The notes beneath the pieces were generated by a model. That model was not told the origin of the DNA. It saw nothing but the letters and a program-made list of their open reading frames with translations, and did no database searches. Position numbers and translations under genes: made by a program. This document shows, one piece after another, positions 11,793 through 22,378 of a stretch of 59,583 bases of DNA (the stretch's first letter is position 1; each line of letters begins with the position of its first letter). Source of the DNA: Pseudoneurospora amorphoporcata (lineage: Eukaryota > Ascomycota > Sordariomycetes > Sordariales > Sordariaceae); NCBI GenBank assembly GCA_033297205.1, contig MU859269.1, positions 1 to 59,583 on the forward strand, read 5' to 3'.

Positions 11793-14376
11793 GTTAGCGT
11801 TGTTTTCGTATCGTACTTAGGTGCGTCTTGTCTATTGCGAGGCGAAATCCTAGATCGTTTGGAAACGGTCAGCCAGCTCGTTAGCTTTATAGTACTCTTT
11901 TAGCTGGGCGGGTGACAAGTTTGAGTGCGGCGGGGTGCGAGGTTCTATGCCTATTCGAGGGTAAAAACCGTAGTTGGCGAAGAAAGGAGAGACGCCCGTA
12001 GAAGACGAGGTCGCGTTGTTGCTTGCAAACTTAGTAAGAGGAAGCCATTTGGCTTAGTCAGTCTGTGCCCAATTGATATAAAGGCGAAGGAACTGCTCTA
12101 TTTCTGCGTTGATGCGTTCAGTTTAAGCGTTAGTCTGAGGGTGGAAAGCGGATGTTAGCTTGTGGGTAACGGCGAGCCGCTTGCATAGGGTGCTCCAAAA
12201 ACGTGAAACAAATTGCGTGCCGCGATTAGAAAGAACCGTGTCTAGTAGGCCATAAAGGCAGTATATTCGATCGATAAACTGATTAGCTAATTCTTCAGCC
12301 TCTAGAGTTACTATTGGAATGTAGTGGCGCATCTTAGTCAGTTGGTCAACAACGACGGCGATGTGCTTGAAGGTCTAGCTAAGGTGGGTACTTTCTAGAA
12401 GCGGGGTAATGTAATTAACAAAATGTCTTTCCAAGAGGCGAGCGAAACTTCAGAAGGCTTAAGTAAACTGGCAGATTCTCGCTTTAGGGACTTTGTTTAG
12501 TGCAGGAGAGGTAACTTTAATAGAAAACTCTAAGATCGTGAGCTATCCCCTCCCAGTAGAACTCGCGTTGGAGAAGGTCGTAAGTCGCGTCGCGGCCTGG
12601 ATGTCCCGCGCTGGGCGAGTTGTGTTGACGGCTGATCAGGACGAATTAGAGCTCTTTATTGTAAGGATCGACAATAACCCTATTATGCTATCTAGCAACT
12701 TCGTTACTAGCGACTTAGTATTCTACGAATGCTTTGTAGAAAACTTTCTTAATACTGGGGGTCCATTGCCTATAAGCGGGGTCCGTAAGGTAAGAAACGA
12801 CCTCTTATAGAAAGATGGACGTTTTGTAGCTATTTAGAATAATATTGTTAACGAATTTGTCGTCGTAGTTGCTTATTAAGCGGAGAGTAAAGTCTAAGGG
12901 TTCTTCCAAGTACCCCTTCTAAAATTACGTAAGGTCTAGAAGGGCGCGTTGACAGGTTACTAAACGGCTATCGTTAGCATCAGCAGGGCGATCGTTAGGT
13001 TTGCGACTTAGAGTATTAAGGCGAAGGTTTTGCAATTTAGGGATATATTTAATTAAGAAATTGAAATGTAATAAAAATTGTAACTTCTTTATATAGCGCT
13101 AAGTAAGCTGCTTATTGGTTGTGAAGGTCTGGAGGTTCTTGTAGTCTGTTAGGATGTTGAACAGTTGTTGGGTGCCTTCGAGCTCTAGCTTCCACTCTTC
13201 GAGGGCTTTAATAATAGCAAGTAGTTCTTTATAATATATATTGTAATTACACTCCTAGGCTATATACGTTGACGAAAAGTAAGTAACAGGGTAGAGAAAA
13301 CCGTCGTTGCCGTATTAAGATAAGGTGCCGCTTGCAGCCTAGTTAGAAGTATTTGTTTCAACTACTGTTTTCTTGAACTAGTTATAAATCTTTAATACGG
13401 GTCCGTTAGTAAAAGCTTATTTAAGAACTTCAAAAGCGGTATTGTGCGCGGCGGACTACGACTATGCCGCGTCTTTCTTAGTAAGCTCGTATAGCGGCTC
13501 TGCTATTGTCGAGAAATCTTTAATAAAGTGGCGGTAGAAGTTTGCGAAGCCCAAGAACGACTATAGGGATTTCTTGGACTGGGGGACCGCCTAGTTAGTA
13601 ACAGCTTTAACTTTATCCGAATCTATCTCGATACCTCCTAGTATAATAATAAGGCCCAAATATTTTATCCGTATCGTATAGAACTCGCACTTATCAATAT
13701 CAACGCTAAGGCTTGCCTTAGCCAGCAGGTCGAAAATATCGTTAACGTACCGTTCTATTACGGTGCAAGGCGAAGTAAGAGGTAGATATAACATATGTAA
13801 TTATACAAAGAAAGAGGAAAGGAAGAGAGGGAGGTGTACAATCTAGATATAGGAATACTCTAAATCCAGACTGAGGCCCACTAGTGCATACATACGTACG
13901 ATCCTATTGGCCAATAGCTAATAGAGACTCGATGGCTGTGCCAGTCGTGTAGCGCATCACTAGTGCCATTACAAGTAATCCTATAATACGTTCGTAGTCT
14001 TTAACGTTGTCAAAGTAAATTAAAACGTCGTTGAAATAAGCAATCGTATAAACGTCGAAAACATCGTAAAGGATATTATTAATGTAATTCTAGAAAGCCT
14101 CAGCGGCGCTTTGTAAGCTAAATAGAACTACCAATAATTCAAATAGACTAAACCGTATTATAAAAGCCGTAAGCCATTCGTGCCCCTCTTTAACGCGAAT
14201 GCGATTGAAAGTAACGATGACGTCGAGTTTGGTAAAGATTTTAGCGCAATAAATTACATCGATCGTTTTTTTAATTAATAGTAGCGGATACTATAACTTT
14301 AAAGTAACGTTATTAATCCCACCGTAGTCTACGCAAACGCGGACTCCTATACCTAGTTTCTTAATTAGAAGGATTG
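11793..14376 (-). pseudogene. pol fragment of element B (RT-RNase H-integrase)
   Basis: RT begins at the D junction with APILLIKKLGIGVRV (about 14376). It continues through FTKLDVIVTFNRIRV and a damaged catalytic box AYFNDVLIYFDN (normally YLDD) near 14020, then resumes after the solo LTR with ERYVNDIFDLLAK (13755 downward). RNase H remnants lie at about 13400-13000. The integrase core at 12332-12123 has LSNRGTQF where VSDRG is expected, so the second catalytic Asp is Asn, and HPQTNA. Many TAG/TAA stops. Both catalytic changes (D to N) are G-to-A changes on the coding strand, the RIP type. Confidence 0.82.
13756..13988 (-). repeat. Solo LTR, A family, in B RT (TSD CGTTC)
   Basis: 233 bp from TATTACGG to CCTATAATA on the plus strand, matching the A 5' LTR. 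It is flanked by exact 5-bp duplications CGTTC at 13751-13755 and 13989-13993. Removing the LTR and one copy rejoins the B RT frame (KDYER / YVNDIF). Confidence 0.92.
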
Positions 14377-14382
14377 GGGCAG

Positions 14383-14831
14383 TGTGACGAACAGCAGTCT
14401 GATCTGCCTAAGTGAGATAGCTGAAGGTAAAGACTATTAGTGCTGTTCAATGAAGCCAAAAGGTTCATAACAAGTATGGTAGCGTTATACGTGTCTTAGT
14501 GATAAAGATCAATTGACTACTGTTGAACTATCTGACAATCTAAGTTCTCCTGTAGTCACTTTATACCTCCTCGCCCTACTACGAGATATCTATCCTCGAA
14601 TGTTCATGCGGTCGTAAACTCTATAGAATGTATAATAGCTCACTCTATTATTAGCTTACCGTGAGCCCGGCTTACTATAAGCCTGGCTCACTATGAGCTC
14701 GTACGTTAATGAGCACTTGTATACGCCCTTTTAGCCCGTACTTGGCCTCCTAAGTATTACACTAGTTATTACTAGTGAGTAGTCGGGTCCCGACGGCTTA
14801 GGCGACCTTAGTACCGCTTAAGTTCATAACA
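14383..14831 (-). repeat. 3' LTR of element D (449 bp)
   Basis: On the plus strand it runs from TGTGACGAACAGCAG to AAGTTCATAACA, similar to 18282-18668 (opposite direction), 33783-34270 and 43999-44437. Orientation is set by the polypurine tract next to its inner end and by the D primer-site match. It contains several GTGAGCC/GGCTCAC near-palindromes around 14655-14710. Confidence 0.85.
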
Positions 14832-14848
14832 CGATACCTCCCCTCCTT
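14832..14848 (-). other. Polypurine tract of element D
   Basis: On the minus strand AAGGAGGGGAGGTATCG immediately precedes the 3' LTR. This is the normal site and composition of the plus-strand primer of an LTR retrotransposon. It shows that the region 14849-15540 belongs to D. Confidence 0.75.
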
Positions 14849-14965
14849 AGCCGACGCCCTCCACGGCTTTGTTAGTTCTGGCGCGTCTGCCCTATTCTTA
14901 TTTCTCCACCCTTCTTTCTATTATTCTAGATATAGTAAGTTCTTCTCTTCCTATACTCGCTATCA

Positions 14966-15540
14966 TGTCCAACCGTATCTCCAAGCGTTCTACTACGTCG
15001 TCCGTTCGCCGGCAGGCTTTACTAGCCTCTATCGATTCCTTTGGTTCTATAGTTATGCCTTGCCAACGCTGTACCGACTGTAATTTGGTTTGCAAGAAGC
15101 TTCTGGAGCACGCGAAGTACGGCGAGTGCGTTCGTAGCGCTCGTCCTTGCAAGGAGGTTAACTATAATTCGGAATGTAGTTTTCCTCGATTCTTCTTGGT
15201 TGTCGCTTGCTAACCTATTCCAGTGACTCGCATGGCCGTGGAGAACGAGAAGTTGAAACGTGAGTAGGCGGCACTTCTCAAGGAGGTGCAGGATTATGTC
15301 CTCCCATTCCTACAAATAGCGTAGGATCGGATTCTCCGCCTGGCTGAGGTTTAGCGGCTTCAAGAGGAATTGGCGGTGAAAGCTTAGGAGGTGTCTCGTA
15401 TCGCTATAGCTGAGTTGGAAGCTTAGAAGGAGGAGGATAGGGCGGTTGGAAGGGAGCATGAGCTACTTCCTGAGGAGTAGCCAGCGGGGGCGTTTACTTC
15501 TTCTATTGTTGCACCCGTGGTGGATTGGTCCTTGTTAGAC
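14966..15540 (+). pseudogene. Antisense Zn2Cys6-like coiled-coil ORF inside element D
   Basis: Runs opposite to D between its polypurine tract and the end of pol. Start ATG 14966-14968 (MSNRISKRSTTSS), a Ser/Arg-rich basic N-terminus, then cysteines spaced C-X2-C-X6-C-X8-Y-X2-C-X6-C (PCQRC ... CKK ... KYGEC ... RPC). With the Tyr restored to Cys by one RIP-type change this is the spacing of the fungal Zn2Cys6 DNA-binding cluster. From 15230 a Glu/Leu/Gln-rich, coiled-coil-like region follows, broken by TAG stops where Gln codons would fit. The 3' end overlaps the end of D pol tail to tail somewhere in 15480-15620. Function unknown; nucleic-acid binding or regulation is inference. It could also be a captured gene fragment. 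Confidence 0.65.
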
Positions 15541-18281
15541 GCATCCGCCTTCCCTTGGCTAGGTAGTCCTTCGCCCCTAGCCGATCTGGGTTCCTCCAGT
15601 AGAATTCCTCCAACTTCTTAGAGCAACTCAAATTCTTGACAGGTTCCTATGTGTTGTCTTCGGGACCAAATCCTTCCCATTTGATGAGGTATTCCAATTT
15701 CCTGTCTTCTATCCGTGAATCCAAAATTTCTTCTACATCCCATTCTTCTTCCTCATCCTCGATACTGGTCTGCGTATTAACTCGTGCATTTTTAGGTACT
15801 AGGTCCAGTAGTAAGATATAGAATAAGTATGATCTTAGTTTCATAATATCAGGAATAGCCAATTAGTATACCACATCAAAGATTTTCTTCTTAATTTTAA
15901 AGAGTCCCACCCGTCGGTCGTCAAGTTTCTTACTGGGTCTCTTTAACCTGAGGTTTCTAATGGACAAAAGGACTTTATCCCCCTCTTTAAAGCGAGGTCC
16001 CTCGAGCCTTTTCAAATTAAAATACCGGCTCATCTTTTATCGGACGTATTCCAACTCTTCCTTGAGTTTCTTATACAATATATACAATTTTCCGGCCTTG
16101 ACTGAGGCCCTAAGAACGTTCATATCTAGTCCTTCCAAGAGTTCTGGCTCATACCCGTAATTTACGAAGAAAGGTGAGACCTTCGTAGTTTCCGTAGGAG
16201 AGGTATTTTATGCCAATTGCGCCGTGGGCAGTAGTTCTACCCAGTTGCTTTGTTCGAAGTTGACATAATTCCTTAGATATTGTTCTACGATCTGGTTGAT
16301 CCTTTCCGTCTGTCCGTCGGTCTGCGGGTGATGTGCTGTCGACATTTTACTCTTGGTACCAAGCTTGGTCATCAATGCTTGCCAGAACTTGGATGGGAAC
16401 TTGGTATCCCTATTTGTGATCCATTCCTTCGGCCAACTGTGTACTGAAGTAACGTTCCGATAGATCACATCTGCAAGTTGCTCCGCTGACCATGTTTCCT
16501 TATAGGGTAGGAAGTAACTCCACTTGGTCAGCCTGTCCACTACCACCAGGATACTATCGTAAATAACTCCTATCGCGGTGTCTATAGACAATAGTAACTT
16601 AGTAATGAAGTCCATAGTTACCGAACTCTACAGTCTTTCTGCGACTTCCAAAGGTTCTAGAAATCCGTATGGCTTGTATCTTGCAACCCTGGTTCTACTG
16701 CATTGCTCGCAGGCCTGTAATATTCGAGCCACCGTGTTTTTCATTCCTAGAAAGTCGTAGTATTGCCATATCCGCGCCATGGTTTTCGCAATACCCATGT
16801 GTCCTCCTATTTTGGACGCATGTATCTCTATGATGAGAGCTTCGCGCTGCTCTGGCCAAACGTAGGCCTTATCATGGTACCATAGCTTTTCGTTCTGGAA
16901 GACGATTCCTTCTTTTGGGCTGTCCTCCCACCTTTACCGTTCTTCTTGAGTGGCAACGGTAGCTTGATAACCGGGGTCCTGCAATTTGACCCAGTAGACG
17001 GCACAACACTCTACCTACTCCTGCAGGGAGTGTACGAGTATTCCATCTGGTTGATCCTAGAATAAGGGTGCAAAGGCTTCTACTATATCTTTCACATAGT
17101 CTGCCCTTCGGCTTAGTGCATCAGCCCAGGCATTCTCCAATCCCTTCTTATAGTTGATCTTAAAGTTGAATTCCGATAAGAACTCTGCCTATCGTATTTG
17201 GCGGCCGTTAAGTACCTTCGTGGTCGTGAAGTACCGGAGATTGTTATGGTCAGTATAGACTTGTACTTCATACGTAGTTCCACTAAGGTATGGTCTCCAT
17301 TCTTGAAACGCTTTAATGATAGCTAGGAGTTCCTTGTTATAGATAGGATAGTTGCGACAGGGTCCTTCCAGCTTCTTCGAGAAGAAAGCTATAGGGTATA
17401 GTTTCCCTTAATCGTCGCGTTGTCCCAATTGTCCTCCGATGGCGTAGTCTGACATATCGATCTCAATTTTAAAGGGTTTGTTTGGGTTGGGAAGTTTCAA
17501 CATAGGATCTGCAGTGATCGCGTTACAAATGGCCCTGAAGGCTTCCTCTTCTTCTTTTCCTTATATAAAAGCGGCCTCTTTCTTAGTGAGCTCGTATAGT
17601 AGTCTGGCAATTTTCTTATAATTGCGTATAAACATGCTATAGAAGTTAGTGAATTCTAAGAACCCGCGAACATCGGTCGCATTCTTAGGCTCGGGCCAGT
17701 TTCGTACAGCTTCTACTTTGCTTGGTTCCATCCTAACCTTATTCTCCGAAATCAGATACTCAAGAAACACGGTTTCCTTCATATAGAATTCACTCTTTTC
17801 CATATTGACTGAAAGGTTCTGTTAGTATAGTGCGTCTAGCACTTTCTTCACGTGTTCCTTGTGCTTCGCAAGAGTCTTAGAGTAAATAAGGATGTTATCT
17901 AGGTAGTAAATAGCGAATTTGTCGAGGTAGGGTCGAATCGCGTGATCGATGACAGATTGGAATGTCGCAGGTGCATTAGTTAACCCGAAGGGCATAACGA
18001 GGTATTCGTAATATCCGTAAGGTGTGCGAAATGCTATCTTCTATTCGTTTCCTTCCTTGATTCGGATATGGGCGTAGGCAATGGGTAGATCAAGGCGCGT
18101 GAAGTATCATGCTCCTCCTAGTTGATTCTGAATGCGCGAAATTAAAGGTAGGGGATAATTGTTTCTTACGGTCTCTTAATTTAGTTGCTTGTAATCGACA
18201 CAAAGGCGCAGCTTTCTATCCTTTTTCGGCACGAAGAGGATAGGGTACTTTGTTAGCAATGTGGATTCCCGAATGTATCCT
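15540..18281 (-). pseudogene. pol of element D: RT (3' part), RNase H, integrase, chromodomain
   Basis: RT downstream of the solo LTR: YIRESTLLTKYPILFVPKKD, then LRLCVDYKQLN and the box YYLDNILIYS (YLDD with one D to N) near 17900. RNase H spans about 17480-17130 (NKELLAIIKAFQEW, DALSRRAD). A good HHCC zinc finger lies at about 16860-16690 (HASKIGGHMG ... CEQC). The core is at 16615-16208 (MDFITKL, ITNRDTKF, HPQTDGQTERIN). The chromodomain is at about 15790-15560 (EEEWDVEEILDSR ... YLIKWEGFGPEDN), and its C-terminal helix reads KLEEFYWRNPD. Stops are mainly TAG. Known chromoviruses use the chromodomain to target heterochromatin. Confidence 0.9.
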
Positions 18282-18668
18282 TGTTACGAACTTAAGTAAT
18301 AACGCGGACCAACTAGATTGTTGGGATGTGACAGCCTCGCTTACGATAAGATAGTGTGACGTAGGACCAGGAACAGGGACAGGGGAACGCCCGAAGGGTG
18401 CTCACAAAGAGGAAGTGCTCACCGTGAGCAGAACACCATCGTAAGCAGACACCAACCAGGCAAATGGGAGCCAAGATGTCAAAAGTATAAAGGGACGGCT
18501 AAAGAACTCAAATTGTTAAATAGTTCGACAGTAGTCAATTGATTATTATTATCGAGACACGTATAACGCCATCATACTTGTTGTGAACCTTTTGGCTTCA
18601 CCGAACGACTCTGATAGTCTTTACCTTCAGCTATCCCACTTAGGCAGATCAGACTGCCGTTCGTCACA
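18282..18668 (+). repeat. Solo LTR, D family, in D RT (TSD ATCCT)
   Basis: 387 bp from TGTTACGAACTT to CGTTCGTCACA, flanked by exact duplications ATCCT (18277-18281 and 18669-18673). It contains TATAAAG at 18486 and the perfect palindrome TGCTCAC-C-GTGAGCA at 18416-18430. It lies in the opposite direction to D itself. Confidence 0.92.
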
Positions 18669-19760
18669 ATCCTCGTTTTAAATTTTGGTCCAAGTACTTC
18701 CTCAACTCCGCGTTCTGCTTCACGTTCGTATAATATACTTTAAAGAATTTGAACTTAGCTCCTTCTTTGAGCTTGATCTTATAGTTCTACGGTCCTCGTA
18801 GTAGTAAGCCTTTAAGGTGCTTGCTAACGAAAGCTGGGTGTCTGCGATATTCTTTAGGAATTATTGCTTTCAGCTTTTCCGCTTGTTAGTTCTAATAATA
18901 GTCAAACTTATATTAAGCGTTAACTGCCAATACCTCTACCAACGTCACTAACCCTTCTTCTATAACCTTGCCGCTTTTGTCGATAGTACAGATTATGACT
19001 TCCTATATTGCTTGCGGTAGGGCTGTAGGAACGTCGCCGTCCTAGTTCGCTGCCTTCCGTGCTCCGGGTTTCCTATTAGTGGTTGGGTGCGTCCTAGGAC
19101 GTAGGCAGCCACTATCCTTCTAATTAATGTTTGGGTTGTATGCAATATGCTATGGGTGTCCTAGGATTATATCTTTAGTTGGCTCCATATCGACGACGTC
19201 GAAGCTGATTTCGACCGTCTTTCCTTCTACTATGATAGGAAGTAGTAACGTTTCCCTTTTTACGATTTGGGTTATAAAAGGTCCTTTTATCACAAAAGGT
19301 GCCTTTTTCTTTTTCCAAGGGATTCTCAGTTGGTTGACGAACTTGGGTAAAATAAGGTTCAACTGAGCTTCGGAATCTACTAGCGCGAGGGCTTAGTAAT
19401 CCTTCTAGTGGGCCACGACTTTGAGTCGCTGGTCCTCCTTCCCTTCTTCTGCAGCTGCGACCTCCATAGGTGTTGTAGGGTCTTGGATCCTATCCTTCCG
19501 ACGGCTGCATCGTCGGATGATCCGTTTTGTCTAGGGACTCAGTTTTCGTCGGGCTTTTCTGAAGGCCCTAAGCCGTTTTCCAATTCCTGGCTATAGTCGT
19601 GGGGAGCGTCCTCCACCTCAGTTTCGTAGTTGTCCAGCAAACTACGTTCCTATAACCAAGCCAGATGGATAGCTTTCTCTTCCTCAATATTACTATCCGA
19701 GTCGACTTCCATCTCGTAAGCCTTAGCTTTCTGTCTCATATAAATAGAATAGTCAGCTAT
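18669..19760 (-). pseudogene. Element D protease and RT N-terminal part
   Basis: RT resumes immediately right of the solo LTR (KYLDQNLKRG, about 18680-18720). Upstream is an aspartic protease: LALVDSEAQLNLI at about 19355-19395, where the Gly of the catalytic DSG is Glu, then the long strand-rich body and the closing DIILGHP at about 19150. An acidic linker (MEVDSDSNIEEEK) lies near 19680-19720. The active site is broken. Confidence 0.82.
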
Positions 19761-20625
19761 TAGACACCATCCCTAGTGGGAATTAGTATTTCCCCAGCCC
19801 GTACAGGTGTATACATTGAGTAGTCGGGCCGCGAGTCTCCTGGGGGATAGCTACTCGTCCTATTTTCCGAATAGTCGTAGGCTAAACGCGAACTATTCGT
19901 CAATAATAATAGTATCTTAGGGGTTGCCTCGGCTGTAAGTGCGGGTGACTAGCTTAGGTTGTCTATGCATGTCTAGTCTCTTGGTAGGTTAGAAGCGGTT
20001 GTCCTGTTTCTTCCTATAATACTTGTAGTACCCATCGGTGATGTATTAGAACCACGGCATCCGGTAGTACGCGAAGTGTAGGGGGTGCATTTGAGCTATG
20101 TCTCTTTTAATTAGCTAGTAGGCCCTTGTCGTTCTAGGTAGCTCTTCCCAATCCCTAATACTTTTCCCCTCAATAACGACTGCTCGCTTTTTTCAAAAGT
20201 CGTCCTACTTCTCGTTTTCCTAGCTCTTCCAGCGGTAGTTTTCTAAGGGGTCTATCCAGTGACCAGTAGCTGAGTTGTCGGGGGGGGTCCATATAGTTGA
20301 TAAGATCCCGAATGTCGCTTCTTTCAGTCTCAGGCGTCGATAGTAATATTGTAAATATATAGCTGACTTCTTTCTATGCCGGCGCCTGATGAATCTAGGG
20401 GTCTTTTTAATTAAGCCTGTTAGATGTATCCTATTGTACTTCGAGGTCGTAATTTTAAATTCGGTCTATAGCATCTTCGAGATCGTCCTAGTCGTAGTCG
20501 ATGCTAGTAATCTCGACTACCCTCGCCCCTTCTACTACTATAGCCTTAGCTTTCTTCTACTTCAACTACTTAAGGATACGGTAATCCTTCTTTATATACC
20601 CTTTCTTCTTATAGTTAAAATATAT
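19761..20625 (-). pseudogene. Element D gag, C-terminal remainder
   Basis: A heavily mutated segment between the acidic linker and the E1 insertion, continuing the gag sequence that resumes at 32842. I see only scattered Cys/His near 19780-19830, possibly a ruined zinc knuckle, and stops in every frame. Assignment is by position. Confidence 0.5.
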
Positions 20626-20937
20626 TATTACAAGTCTGGCGCCCAGTACTAACATCTGGCATATAGTTAGCCAGACGACGAGTGCCAGCAATGCACGCCA
20701 AGCTGGCAAGGTACCAGCAGGCCCAGAGCCCGTTAGTCCCCTCCAGCCTCCATACGATTACATTCTTAGACCGTAGGGCTGCCTTAGGCAGTCAGGCACC
20801 CATACCAGCGCACGGCCTTAAAGGATAGGCGATAAGGTCCGCCCTACGGGCCAGTCTTTCTTCTCTTTTCTTCTCGTAGAACCTTAATTGATTATTCTAG
20901 TGTTAGCACCTACGCACCGCTCTACTATCCCCTTACA
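20626..20937 (+). repeat. 5' LTR of E1 (312 bp)
   Basis: From TATTACAAGTCTGG (ancestral TGTTACAGG) to CCCCTTACA. The same length as all five other E-family LTRs. The contained GTAGAACCT at 20876-20884 is complementary to the primer site. Confidence 0.92.
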
Positions 20938-20950
20938 TTAGGTTCTACTA
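20938..20950 (+). other. Putative self-priming primer-binding site of E1
   Basis: TTAGGTTCTAC directly follows the LTR. AGGTTCTAC (20940-20948) is the reverse complement of GTAGAACCT at 20876-20884. E3 has the same exact pair (44755-44763 with 44691-44699), and E2 matches 8 of 9. Confidence 0.65.
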
Positions 20951-21004
20951 CTTATAAGGAAGGATTGCCTATAGCTGTAAGCGCGGCAATATATTGGCAT
21001 TGGA

Positions 21005-22351
21005 ATAGTTTCTTTTACAGTACTTAACGATAACAATACTGATATCGATATGGAAGAATTTTACGACCTCCAACCTCCTACCGAGATAGCTAAAGATACT
21101 ACTGAAAGTATAGATAGTACCAACGCTACAAGCCTGCTCGGCTTATTCGTACGTGCGCTGTAGACGAGTCCCGAGTTTAGGAATAAAGTTAAATCTATAA
21201 TTCCTTTTTCTACCTACTCCCAACCTACCCTTAAACCTACGTTCGACTTTCCTACTAAGCAGGACTCTAGCGGCAAGAAAGACAAAGAGAGACCCAAGCC
21301 TGGAGACGACGACTCCTCCGATAACGACCTCAGACCCTACCGGCGCAAGCTTCTTAACCTCCCCAAGTGGGATAGCAAGCCTAATACTTTTATGTTCTAC
21401 TATAATAAATTTATTAAAACGTACAACCCTAATTTTAGGAAAGGCTTACGTACTAATATAGAAGCAGCCTAGATTGAAATTCTCAATACCTTACCTGACG
21501 AGAAGTAACAACGCCTCGAAGGGTACTGGACCCACCGAACCCTTACCAGCTAAGAGAACCCGGCCGAATTGTTTGAACAAATCCGGCAAGTCTTCGGCAC
21601 CCGCTATACTTAAGATTAGACGCTCGATAACCTCGCTAGGATACGACAGAAAGATGACGAACCGTTCTCTAACTTCTACGCCAACTTCGACGACGAACTC
21701 TTGAAATTAGGTGGTTACGATTGGGATAGCTGAGCCAAACTTGGTTTCCTTCGTCGCGCCATTAATAAGAGGTTCAATAATTAACTCTTCATAATTTAAT
21801 TATCTAACGACTACCTAATTTGTATAGATCAGCTTTAGAATATTGTTCGCTAATACGAAAAAACTACTGAGTTCCGGTCCCTCCACCAAGCCTTCCTACA
21901 AAAGGGAGGTAATAAGGACCAGCGGTCTACAATATACCTACCCGTCTTATTGAACGTAAGTGCGGGCCCCCCCAGCCAGCGCCAATCTTCGCACGCCCAA
22001 AGCCCAATTTCCCTAAGTCTAACTCCTGGGTATAGACTCGATACTGACGGCGATGTTATTATGACCTCAACAAACATTCGAGGAGCTCGAGGCAGTGGCA
22101 CCTCCCAGCGCCAAGCCCGTGCCAAATGGGTAATTATAGAGGAGCGTAATAAGCGTAAAGCCGAAGGCCGTTACATCTGTTGTAGCGCTACGGGCTATAT
22201 TATCGTTAAGTATCCCTATCTCCCACTTATCAATCCCTAAAACAATAAGAGTATCTGCGTCTAGGCTACCTAGGTAGCCCTGTTATTAGAAAAAGAGGAA
22301 GATACTGGGGACGCTCTAGATAACTCCGACGCGGAGTAGGGAAAAGAGTAG
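21005..22351 (+). pseudogene. gag of E1 (1,347 nt, start and stops mutated)
   Basis: The start codon is ATA at 21005-21007 where E2 and E3 have ATG (MVSFTVLND). The frame runs without indels to TAG 22349-22351, exactly 1,347 nt as in E2 and E3. An acidic N-terminus is followed by a Ser/Lys-rich linker and a capsid region with a Trp/Tyr-rich core (about 21360-21900). The knuckle is at about 22160-22200, reading YICCSATGY...YP, with first and last Cys as Tyr and His as Tyr. Stops are mostly TAG. Confidence 0.85.
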
Positions 22352-22378
22352 TTCCGGTGCAAAATTGGGCGCCGGAGC
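22339..22378 (+). promoter_or_regulatory. -1 frameshift signal of E1
   Basis: G GGA AAA (22339-22345) is in the gag zero frame, then the spacer GAGTA, stem GTTCCGGTG (22351-22359), loop CAAAATTGGG (22360-22369) and stem CGCCGGAGC (22370-22378). All nine pairs form when G-U is allowed. The gag stop TAG lies at the spacer-stem joint in all three E copies. The protease frame is exactly -1. Confidence 0.8.

Larger units (their letters stand above)
11793..14382 (-). mobile_element. Element B: partial Ty3/gypsy copy related to A
   Basis: Integrase, RNase H and RT segments on the minus strand resemble element A. The left side is cut by element C's LTR and the right side by element D's 3' LTR. A solo LTR interrupts RT at 13756-13988. 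Its gag, protease and LTRs are not in the window. Confidence 0.85.

Noticed and set aside
14383..15540. An independent plus-strand element with 5' LTR 14383-14831 followed by a Cys-rich gag
   Set aside because: The purine tract on the minus strand directly beside the LTR and the D primer-site match show the LTR is D's 3' LTR, so the Cys-rich ORF is antisense inside D.
19783..19794. GGGAAAT heptamer in element D (minus strand, 19788-19794)
   Set aside because: The following bases do not form the 9-10-9 hairpin and the site is within the possible knuckle region, not at a gag end; chance occurrence.
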